Shown one piece after another: positions 6,443-12,607 of a stretch of 12,769 nt of DNA. The translations under genes were made by a program, and so were the position numbers. Source of the stretch: Patescibacteria group bacterium (GTDB taxonomy: Bacteria > Patescibacteriota > Patescibacteriia > 2-12-FULL-60-25); assembly GCA_018817245.1 (NCBI GenBank), contig JAHIUG010000075.1, positions 1 to 12,769 of the forward strand, given 5' to 3'. How positions within the stretch are numbered: position 1 is the stretch's first letter; the number at the start of each line of letters is the position of its first letter. A model generated the notes under the pieces. It saw only the letters and a program-made list of their open reading frames with translations. It made no database searches and was not told the DNA's origin.

Positions 6443-7390
6443 CGTAACCCCTACAGTTGATGGTCTTTTTTCGCATAAGATTGAGATTGATCCGTTTTTT
6501 GAAAGATTGCTCTGTACTTGATCCGCGAATTCGATATAACAGGTCTCTGCAAACCTGTACTAAAGATTCAGCAGCACCGGAAGTGGTTGGCAGGTGTAGT
6601 TCCGGATGTTTAATATATGTTCTATATTCATGTACATAACGAATGAATCCCTTTAGAGCCTGGTGTGACCTCTTGGACTTTGTCAGAATAAGTAAACCCT
6701 CAAGGTGCAAAATATTTCTTTCCAGTCTCTTATAAGAGCGAGTATGCAAGATTTGTTTTAATTGATGTATGAATGAGAAATGAGATGTGTTTCTGTCGAC
6801 TTAAGCTAGTAGCTGATATGTAGTTACGAATTCGCATGAGCAGATGGAATTGACAACGCTGTATATGCCAACCGCGTTCTAAGGCAACTCCACGTAAATC
6901 ATTGCATCCGTCACTAACTAAGGCGCAAATACGCTCTTTTATGTCTTCTGAAAGAAGACCAAAGGCCAACTTCCACTCATTTTCACTATCTCCTTTTCGA
7001 ATTAGAGGAGGGCAGATCACAGCTTTTGTCGATCCAATGGGTTTAAGGAGGATTAAATAAATCACATATTGATTATCAAGAATGGTTTCATAGAAAGCAT
7101 CTGCTATGGCGACAAGGGGTACGTCTTTTGGTGCCGGCTGAAATGAACTCTGTTTGAGAAGCGCACCCATACTCTTCTCAAGACGACGCCTTAAATTCTC
7201 TCGAGGAACTCCGCGTGCATCAGACAGCTGTCTAAGTGAAGGCAGTTTCCGATCAAGGTATTGACTTGCGTCCTCATTTTTTCTTTCTGATCCTCCAGGT
7301 TTTGTGACAGGCGGTGCATTGTCTGCGTCGCTTTCCATATCGACGTACAGAGCCATTGCAACAGGGTGATTTGGCGTGTTTTGATCTCAT
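6429..7390 (-). pseudogene. DDE transposase with zinc ribbon, frameshifted
   Basis: Three pieces in different frames make one transposase. Piece 1 (ATG 7390 to TGA 7274) is a zinc ribbon with the pairs CC and CTAC followed by RIRKKK. It stops just after a run of six A (7277-7282 on the plus strand). Piece 2 continues in another frame with a helix-turn-helix (QYLDRKLPSLRQLSDARGV) and DDE-core parts: D in LVAIADAF and D in ALVSDGCNDLRG, with RCQFH after it. Piece 3, entered near 6764-6770 after an apparent 4-bp insertion, holds TTSGAAESLVQ with the likely catalytic E. The pattern fits the IS256/MULE-like or IS1249-like groups; I cannot choose between them. The gene is probably inactive unless both shifts are bypassed. 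Confidence 0.82.
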
Positions 7391-7455
7391 ACACGCCAAC
7401 TGTGCCAGAATTCAACCGAATTGTACCTTTGCTTAGCTTAAAATTGCTTAATGCC

Positions 7456-7482
7456 ATCAACCAAATTTCCGGGTCAATCCTT
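7456..7482 (-). repeat. Right terminal inverted repeat of the insertion sequence
   Basis: Read inward on the minus strand it is AAGGATTGACCCG, then AAATTTGGTTGAT. It matches the left repeat at 21 of 27 positions, with both outermost bases differing. Confidence 0.8.
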
Positions 7483-7486
7483 CGAT

Positions 7487-7706
7487 AGGAGCTTTTTGGT
7501 GGGTTTTCGGATATTTGATTCGAACTTTTGATATATGGCGATTGGATAATAAACCGTAAAAACATTGATCAATATTAATTATAAGTAAAACAACTTTGCC
7601 ACCCACAGAAAATCTCCGTCCGATGTTTTCTTGTTGGTTTGGTTGTTTGAAGTTATTCAGGGACAAACGTTAAACTGCGAACGAGTGGTGCATTGATATT
7701 AGAATG
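7487..7706 (+). repeat. Non-coding upstream module, copy B
   Basis: It matches module A (1-208) in the same orientation, starting exactly with AGGAGC as at base 1. The first 83 bases differ at seven places, the middle is diverged, and the last 20 bases are identical. The insertion sequence's target duplication overlaps its first two bases. With the leader to 7778 it makes up a 296-bp gene-free stretch between the insertion sequence and the 60-aa ORF. It has the same relation to a downstream small ORF as module A. Confidence 0.8.
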
Positions 7707-7725
7707 TGGGCTTCTGATTTGATAC

Positions 7726-7754
7726 TTGACAATATGGGAAATACGTGGCAAGGT
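7726..7754 (+). promoter_or_regulatory. Candidate promoter of the 7779-7961 gene
   Basis: TTGACA (7726-7731) is followed after exactly 17 bp by CAAGGT (7749-7754) and CGG one base later. The 10-bp string CAAGGTGCGG recurs at the same distance from TTGACA before the 8536 gene. CAAGGT does not resemble a sigma-70 -10 box. Confidence 0.35.
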
Positions 7755-7778
7755 GCGGCTACGAAAAAAGGAGGCCAT

Positions 7779-7961
7779 ATGGCACGAGATCCGAATAAGC
7801 CGCCAAGTGATCCGAAAAAAAAGGCAGCAATAGAGGCTATATATGAAAATCTAAATCTGAAGGCTCCGTGGCTAAGAACGCCTGAGGAGCAAAAAGAAGC
7901 AGATGAGAACTGGGCGGAAGCTTCTCGTATAATGTCCCGAGGAAGGGACTTCTCAAATTGA
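7779..7961 (+). CDS. Small hydrophilic protein of unknown function, 60 aa
   Basis: I do not recognise this protein. The ATG at 7779 has a very strong ribosome-binding site (AAAAAAGGAGG, 5 bases before the start); an earlier in-frame ATG at 7704 falls in module B and gives a less convincing start. The product is short, highly charged and has no membrane segment or cysteine. It begins with a basic proline-rich stretch (ARDPNKPPSDPKKK) and continues as an acidic, probably helical segment (TPEEQKEADENWAEASRIM). A good terminator begins 4 bp after the stop. With module B, the promoter candidate and the terminator, it forms a complete single-gene transcription unit. Confidence 0.75.
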   Translation: MARDPNKPPSDPKKKAAIEAIYENLNLKAPWLRTPEEQKEADENWAEASRIMSRGRDFSN

Positions 7962-7964
7962 TTA

Positions 7965-7996
7965 GGACTACCAACAAGCTCTGGTAGTTCTTTTTT
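7965..7996 (+). terminator. Rho-independent terminator of the 60-aa gene
   Basis: GGACTACCA (7965-7973) pairs with TGGTAGTTC (7982-7990) over 9 bp with one G-U pair, then six T. The T run overlaps the stop codon of the convergent gene at 7995. Confidence 0.88.
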
Positions 7997-8408
7997 ATTC
8001 AGCCCCAGCCTCAGCTGCAGCCTTGATTTTAGCAAAAGGTTCTGCAATTAATTTTTCTTTTATACCTTCAAGTGGTTTTTTGTATTTAGGCGATGCTTTT
8101 GTCAACTCCTCCATTTGCATTACGAGCTCATCTTTTATTTTTTTAGCTTCTTCGATTTCTTTATTATCTATCAATTTTAAGAACACTCGATATTGTTCAT
8201 TGTCCAAAAATCCTTGGATGAAATCCTCAGCTGCTTTATCGGCTGTTTTTCCAGCTTCCACATCAGCGGCAAGTTCAGCTTCAGCTTCTTTTCCTGTAGC
8301 CTGCCTTGTTTCGTGCGCTTCTTTTTCTTTTAAATAAGCTTCTTGTGCTGCAAGAGCCTCTGGTGAAAGTCTTTTTGCATCGTATTCAGATGGTTGTGTT
8401 TCGTACAT
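7995..8408 (-). CDS. Charged coiled-coil-like protein of unknown function, 137 aa
   Basis: I do not recognise this protein. The product is rich in A, E and K, has no cysteine, signal peptide or membrane segment, and is probably almost entirely helical (AAQEAYLKEKEAHETRQAT, KIKDELVMQMEELTKA). This suggests a coiled coil or helical bundle. The ATG at 8408 follows the AT-rich TTATTTATATATATG with no Shine-Dalgarno sequence, so the message may be leaderless. It is convergent with the 60-aa gene, and its stop overlaps that gene's terminator. It is divergent from the 8536 gene, with 127 bp between. It shares the weak-SD style of the housekeeping genes and not that of the small cassette ORFs beside it. 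Confidence 0.78.
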   Translation of the reverse strand: MYETQPSEYDAKRLSPEALAAQEAYLKEKEAHETRQATGKEAEAELAADVEAGKTADKAAEDFIQGFLDNEQYRVFLKLIDNKEIEEAKKIKDELVMQMEELTKASPKYKKPLEGIKEKLIAEPFAKIKAAAEAGAE

Positions 8409-8478
8409 ATATATAAATAAAGTGGTGACTTATGAATAAATCTTAGCACAAATGTTAGAAAGTATTGACATTCACATC

Positions 8479-8522
8479 TTGACAAATTCGCAAAAATTTG
8501 CCAAGGTGCGGTTGGAACCTTG
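8479..8522 (+). promoter_or_regulatory. Candidate promoter and leader stem-loop of the 8536 gene
   Basis: TTGACA (8479-8484; another at 8465-8470) is followed after 17 bp by CAAGGT (8502-8507). Between them lies the inverted repeat CAAATT / AATTTG (8483-8500). CAAGGT also pairs with ACCTTG (8517-8522) to form a stem-loop ending just before the ribosome-binding site AAAGGAG, so it could control translation. Confidence 0.4.
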
Positions 8523-8535
8523 AAAGGAGCAGTCG

Positions 8536-8826
8536 ATGAGTGAAGAGGACACGGTCCAGCAGAAACTATTAAACGCTTTTTTCACGCGACCGCATGGAAT
8601 GGTAAATTCCAGCAACTTGCTAATGACAATAGCAAGGCAGTTGTGTGATGAGTACGGATTCTCAGGGATCTGTATAGATAGTGCTGATGACCTCCTCAAT
8701 CTCACGGATGAGCAGGCTGCAGCGGCCATGGAAATGCTTCCGGATTTGGATATGCCACGTCCTACGCGAGATCACGCATTGCGTATGCTCGCATTGACTT
8801 CCGGATCTGCAACACGTAACTCGTAA
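8536..8826 (+). CDS. Small protein of unknown function, 96 aa
   Basis: I do not recognise this protein. The ATG at 8536 has a strong ribosome-binding site (GAAAGGAG) about 6 bases upstream. The product is soluble and mostly helical: a helix near VQQKLLNAFF, one near LLMTIARQLCDEYGF, an acidic helix ending in LTDEQAAAAMEMLPDLDM, and a final helix in DHALRMLALTSG. There are two cysteines. It is the same length as the 300-590 product, but I see no sequence similarity. A terminator lies 43 bp after its stop, so it is transcribed alone. It shares the TTGACA-N17-CAAGGTGCGG layout with the 7779 gene, which suggests common control. Confidence 0.78.
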   Translation: MSEEDTVQQKLLNAFFTRPHGMVNSSNLLMTIARQLCDEYGFSGICIDSADDLLNLTDEQAAAAMEMLPDLDMPRPTRDHALRMLALTSGSATRNS

Positions 8827-8868
8827 AGCGTGACCCGGGACTCGAAATGAATTTGCTCTTTTACCTCT

Positions 8869-8892
8869 AAGCCGACCCTCCTGGTCGGTTTT
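8869..8892 (+). terminator. Rho-independent terminator of the 8536 gene
   Basis: AAGCCGACC (8869-8877) pairs with GGTCGGTTT (8883-8891) over 9 bp with one G-U pair around a five-base loop, giving four T in a row. It isolates the GGDEF gene from the gene upstream. Confidence 0.85.
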
Positions 8893-8893
8893 A

Positions 8894-8902
8894 TGTTATT
8901 CT
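8894..8902 (+). promoter_or_regulatory. Extended -10 promoter of the GGDEF gene
   Basis: TGT followed by TATTCT (8897-8902) fits an extended -10 element. Transcription would begin around 8909, at the start codon, so the message is probably leaderless. No -35 box is evident. Confidence 0.4.
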
Positions 8903-8909
8903 ATGTGTG

Positions 8910-11294
8910 ATGAACAGCTCCCCCGAACAAGAGCGCACGACTACCGGGGTCTTACCTGAAGCAAAAGCGGGTAAGTCTGTTTTGTTATTAAAGACTTTGG
9001 AAAATCAGCAGCTTGAAGCTCAACAACAATATCAGTTAGCGCTTGAACATCATGCTAGTGCAGAGTCTACTGAAGCAATGCAGATTGATGCAGAAGTTGC
9101 GGAAAAGAAGATCGAGCTTTTTAAACGCGAACATGACAACACTGGCGCGTGGAAAAGAGATCGCATGGGGCGAGATATGTCTATGGACATGCGTGAAATG
9201 CCCTGGGAGCGTAATGAGGAAGGGCAATTGAAAATTGAGGATGAAGACAGGCGATCGCATTTGATTCTTATTAACATGGGTGAGTTGGATCGTCTGAACG
9301 CAGTAGGTGGCCACGCTCTTGGTGACGAAAGTTTAAAACTCACAGCAGAACGCGCAGAAATCATAACGCGCGAAGTTTTGGTGTCACATGATCCTAATTT
9401 AAGAGATGAGCGTCGTTTGGCAAAAGCTTATGATATATACCGCTACTCAGGAAATGATTTCGCTCTTAATCTTCGAGACGTAAGCGAGGAGTTGGCTGAA
9501 GAGATTCGCAAGCGCTTATCTCAAGAGCCGTTGGATGTTTCGTCTGCTAAAGAAGGAGTTGAGCCGGTTCCGCTCTCTGCCAGTTGCATATCTCGCGCTG
9601 ATGGAATTGAAATTTTAAATCGTCTGGATGAAACACCGGAACAAGCTGGCATGGAGAATCGGAAAGTTCTCATTCAAGCTATGCTGGATCAGCTTCAGGC
9701 TTTGAATGATATTGGCAAGGTTGAATCTCGGGCTGGTCGTATTGTTGAGACCATGCAACATGATGAGGAAGCTGCCAAAGATTTGTACGACAAGTTTTTG
9801 AAAAAATCTTTAGGAAATGTTTTTAATATTGAAGAAAGCGACGAGCCACTCGATTTTGAAGGTTTCTGTCGTTTGATTTCAGACAGGACGCCAAAGGAGT
9901 GGTCACACATGGTGTCAGAACGTGCTATGAAAAGTGCGTTTGAGGGTTTGAATGAGAGAAGAAAGTTTGGGAACAAGGTGGAGACTGGTATTGCCAGCAT
10001 TATTGCTCGTAAAACTTTACAACAAGAAAAAGATATTGGAATGGATGAACAATTCTTTGAAAAGTCAACATCAAAAACAGAATTTACAATGCCTGAAAAA
10101 ACTAGGGGAAAGTTGGAGCTTGAAGAGTTTTCAGCTGCAGCCAAGCAAGCGGAAAGTATGCGTGATCAGGGTCAGGCGCAAGAAGCGCGAGCTCAATTGG
10201 CAGGTGTTGAATTTGATATTGAAAAGTCTAAGCGAGATCCCAGGACCGGTTTGTATGGGCGCGAAGTGTATTTTGAAAACATGGAAGCTGCGTTGGCAGA
10301 AGGAAAGCCGCTCACAACCATTGCGATTGACATGGCTTTTTTAAAGTATTTTGACAAAGAGGGCGGACCGCAAACCGGTGATTTGGCAATTGCAAAAACC
10401 GCCGAGATATTGGATAACATTGCAAAAATAGTAAATGATGATCCTGAAAATCAGGACATGCATGTGGAAGCTTTTAGAACCGGTGGAGATGAGTTCGCAT
10501 TTAGCATTGTGGGCGGGGATGAAAAAAGGATTAAGGAAGTTTTAGAGTTGCTTCGTGTTGGCGAACAGAAATCCGGCCGCGTGCCGGCAGGTGCTACTAG
10601 CAAACCAACATATCGACCGGAAAAATTAACATTTAATTATGGTGTGAGGAGCACACCTGATCCGGAATCATTTAAGCGGGAACTAAAAGACGCGGAAATT
10701 CCTCTTCAGCATGAGGGTACTGATCTTGAGCAAAATGAGCTTGCCGGTCTTTTAGTAAAGCTGGCTGATAATGAAATTGAAATACAAAAAGGTTTTAATC
10801 GCATTTACCTGCTAATGGAGCGCGAACTGGAAGCTATAAAAACCGGTGAGCGCGGGAATTTAAACACCCTGACCGAGTACTCCATGAAAGCGATTTTTGG
10901 GGAAGCTGGTAAGGAAAAGATTAAAGAATTCATGCAGCGTTTGAGTGAAGGTGAGGGTGGTAAAGTGGAAATGGGAAAGATAAGGGGAGAAATTTTGGGA
11001 TTTGTGATCGATCAAATTGACGAGAAAAATAAAAAGTCGAATGAGTTTCATACCGCGCTTGATAAACACATAGAGGATGCTGTGAGAATTAGTTATTTTA
11101 AGAATAAAATCTCCGAACTTGAACAGAGGATTGATATCTTGCAAGCAAAGCTGCAGAGCGAAGGCAGACGAAATAATGAATTGGAGAAAGAAAAGTTAGC
11201 AGCGCAGGAAGAAATGAAAGCAGTGGTGGAGCTTCGTGAGCGAATTACCGGCGCGCCGACTCAAGAGGCGCCGCCATCCGTGCGTGCCGCGTGA
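8910..11294 (+). CDS. Tandem GGDEF domain protein (putative diguanylate cyclase or degenerate relative)
   Basis: GGDEF domains make cyclic di-GMP from two GTP or, when degenerate, bind nucleotides. This 794-aa protein has two. Domain 1 (about 110-215) has SGNDF (180-184) in place of GGDEF and N122 where the first metal aspartate is expected, but keeps N130 and GGHALGD (133-139). Domain 2 (about 440-570) has a perfect GGDEF (525-529, in RTGGDEFAF) and the metal aspartate D474, but D482 replaces the base-contacting asparagine, and no RxxD inhibitory site precedes it. The C-terminus (about 640-790) is a long charged helix, probably coiled coil (ISELEQRIDILQAKLQSE). No membrane segment or signal peptide is seen, so it is cytoplasmic. 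ATG 8910 is preferred to GTG 8907. Cyclase activity is uncertain. Confidence 0.88.
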   Translation: MNSSPEQERTTTGVLPEAKAGKSVLLLKTLENQQLEAQQQYQLALEHHASAESTEAMQIDAEVAEKKIELFKREHDNTGAWKRDRMGRDMSMDMREMPWERNEEGQLKIEDEDRRSHLILINMGELDRLNAVGGHALGDESLKLTAERAEIITREVLVSHDPNLRDERRLAKAYDIYRYSGNDFALNLRDVSEELAEEIRKRLSQEPLDVSSAKEGVEPVPLSASCISRADGIEILNRLDETPEQAGMENRKVLIQAMLDQLQALNDIGKVESRAGRIVETMQHDEEAAKDLYDKFLKKSLGNVFNIEESDEPLDFEGFCRLISDRTPKEWSHMVSERAMKSAFEGLNERRKFGNKVETGIASIIARKTLQQEKDIGMDEQFFEKSTSKTEFTMPEKTRGKLELEEFSAAAKQAESMRDQGQAQEARAQLAGVEFDIEKSKRDPRTGLYGREVYFENMEAALAEGKPLTTIAIDMAFLKYFDKEGGPQTGDLAIAKTAEILDNIAKIVNDDPENQDMHVEAFRTGGDEFAFSIVGGDEKRIKEVLELLRVGEQKSGRVPAGATSKPTYRPEKLTFNYGVRSTPDPESFKRELKDAEIPLQHEGTDLEQNELAGLLVKLADNEIEIQKGFNRIYLLMERELEAIKTGERGNLNTLTEYSMKAIFGEAGKEKIKEFMQRLSEGEGGKVEMGKIRGEILGFVIDQIDEKNKKSNEFHTALDKHIEDAVRISYFKNKISELEQRIDILQAKLQSEGRRNNELEKEKLAAQEEMKAVVELRERITGAPTQEAPPSVRAA

Positions 11295-11299
11295 GAATA

Positions 11300-11308
11300 T
11301 GGTAAAAT
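11300..11308 (+). promoter_or_regulatory. Extended -10 promoter of the gp47-like gene
   Basis: TGG directly followed by TAAAAT (11303-11308) is a clear extended -10 element just after the GGDEF stop. It gives a leader of roughly 38 bases, which contains an AACTTCCAACTTC simple repeat and no Shine-Dalgarno sequence. Confidence 0.6.
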
Positions 11309-11352
11309 ATTATTCAAGCTTCTTAACTTCCAACTTCTAGCATCAATTATCT

Positions 11353-12561
11353 ATGCCTATTCGCAACCCGCGCATTAACCCTCAAATACGAGCGAGCTTT
11401 CCTCAGCCTCCGTCTGCAACGCGCTTGTATCGCAATATTGCAATTACTTTTTTAGGACTCACTATCATTGTTGTAGGTGTTGCTGTTTGGATGTCATCTA
11501 CAAAGGCTCAGGTGCGAATCCATGTTAAACGTGACGTAAATAATATTGAGACTATTGTGGAGGTGGCAAAAGACCCAGAACCCGGTCAGCTTCAGGGGCG
11601 AGTAGTGGAAGGAACTTTTGACAATATTCAGGAGTTTACAGTTACGGAAAAAGAAGCTGAAGTCGTAGTAGCAACAACCACTGGAAACGTTCGTATCACG
11701 AATAATTATTCAAAAGATCAACCGCTGATTAAGACAACGCGTCTTCTAACGTCAGACGGTAAACTTTTTCGAATCAACAAGAGCGTAACTGTTCCGTCTG
11801 GCGGATCAATTGAGGTCGAGGCTTATTCAGACAAGCCCGGCAAGAATTATCTCATACCAACCGGCACAATATTTACCATCCCTGGTTTGTGGATTGATTT
11901 GCAAAGTTTGATAAAGGCTGAAGCGATTTCCGGTTTTACGGGCCAATCAGGAAAGTCAAAGATTGTCACAGCCGCTGAGTTGGTGGAAGCGCAAAAGACA
12001 TTGGAAGAAGCGGTTTTGGAGCAAGCAAAAAAGACTTTAGCTGCTGAGGCGTCGATTCCATGGGAAAAGCTCGGACAGAATTGCGCTCCGAATGATAGCT
12101 GTTGGGAGGGCGTATATTTAGTAAAAACTTTAGAGAAAAAGAGTAATGTTTCTCCGGGGCAGCAGACTGCCGGATTCCTTGCGCAAGTTAAGATGGAGGT
12201 AAAAGCTGTTTTTTATCCAAAAAAAGACATTCAGGTTTTAGTACAATCCAAGCTAAAAGAGCGACTTCCAGAAGGGCGTGATCTTGTTGATTATGACTCG
12301 GGTCGTGTGGTCTATCGTTTAGAACAGGCTGATACACATATTGAGGAGGCGCGTTTGACAATTATGGCCGAAGCTTATTCTCGATTAACCGAAAATAGCC
12401 CCGCGCTTTCAAAAGACGCTATTGCGGGACTTTCTATTGAAGACGCGAAAACTAAACTGGCCGCAGTTGACGGCACAGAGTTTGTTGAGATAACACTCCG
12501 TCCATCATGGGCCCGAAAAATTCCACGTCAGAAAGATAAGATTGAAATGATTATCGAGTAG
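11353..12561 (+). CDS. Membrane-anchored baseplate J/gp47-like protein
   Basis: The 402-aa product has a short basic, proline-rich cytoplasmic head, one membrane helix (residues 29-47, IAITFLGLTIIVVGVAVWM) and a large extracytoplasmic part rich in beta strands. The stretch from VRITNNYSKDQPL to TTRLLTSDGKLFRI, then VTVPSGGSIEVEAYSDKPG and IPTGTIFTIPG, resembles the gp47/baseplate-J-like repeat seen in many CPR membrane proteins that I recall. In phages such domains form tail baseplates; in CPR the role is not established, and a cell-surface or appendage assembly is an inference. C244 and C250 could form a disulfide outside the membrane. It has its own extended -10 promoter and is followed by a hairpin. 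No catalytic motif is seen. The membrane topology is firm; the family call is moderate. Confidence 0.75.
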   Translation: MPIRNPRINPQIRASFPQPPSATRLYRNIAITFLGLTIIVVGVAVWMSSTKAQVRIHVKRDVNNIETIVEVAKDPEPGQLQGRVVEGTFDNIQEFTVTEKEAEVVVATTTGNVRITNNYSKDQPLIKTTRLLTSDGKLFRINKSVTVPSGGSIEVEAYSDKPGKNYLIPTGTIFTIPGLWIDLQSLIKAEAISGFTGQSGKSKIVTAAELVEAQKTLEEAVLEQAKKTLAAEASIPWEKLGQNCAPNDSCWEGVYLVKTLEKKSNVSPGQQTAGFLAQVKMEVKAVFYPKKDIQVLVQSKLKERLPEGRDLVDYDSGRVVYRLEQADTHIEEARLTIMAEAYSRLTENSPALSKDAIAGLSIEDAKTKLAAVDGTEFVEITLRPSWARKIPRQKDKIEMIIE

Positions 12562-12581
12562 GGAGCAATAAACAGGAATTA

Positions 12582-12606
12582 AAGAGCGGGCCGTAAGCTC
12601 GCTCTT
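12582..12606 (+). terminator. Hairpin after the gp47-like gene, possible terminator
   Basis: AAGAGCGGGC (12582-12591) pairs with GCTCGCTCTT (12597-12606) over 10 bp with one G-U pair and a five-base loop. Only two T end the right arm and ATGTC follows, so it lacks a proper T run and may instead be part of the adjoining repeat region. Confidence 0.5.
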
Positions 12607-12607
12607 A

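Larger units (their letters stand above)
6416..7482 (-). mobile_element. Insertion sequence, 1.07 kb, decayed
   Basis: The element has terminal inverted repeats (6416-6442 and 7456-7482; outermost identical core GGATTGACCCG, 21 of 27 positions matching overall). It is flanked by the 6-bp direct repeat CGATAG at 6410-6415 and 7483-7488, the expected target duplication, though the exact cut could be a base or two different because of a run of G on the left. It carries one transposase gene on the minus strand, broken by frameshifts. Its right end abuts module B, so it inserted at that module's edge. Confidence 0.85.

Noticed and set aside
7509..7527. TTCGAAT next to CCACCA-like bases on the minus strand, resembling a tRNA T-arm and 3' end
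   Set aside because: The flanking bases do not form a T-stem, and no anticodon or acceptor arm can be drawn; the motif comes from the TTCGAA palindrome in modules A and B.
7191..7565. A 124-aa minus-strand frame spanning the insertion-sequence end and module B
   Set aside because: It runs across the element boundary and in the wrong frame through the zinc ribbon; the real transposase start is better placed at 7390.
1..7706. Modules A and B as attachment sites of an integrated element carrying everything between them
   Set aside because: The interval contains dnaE, an essential core gene, and no integrase; the copies are also diverged in the middle.
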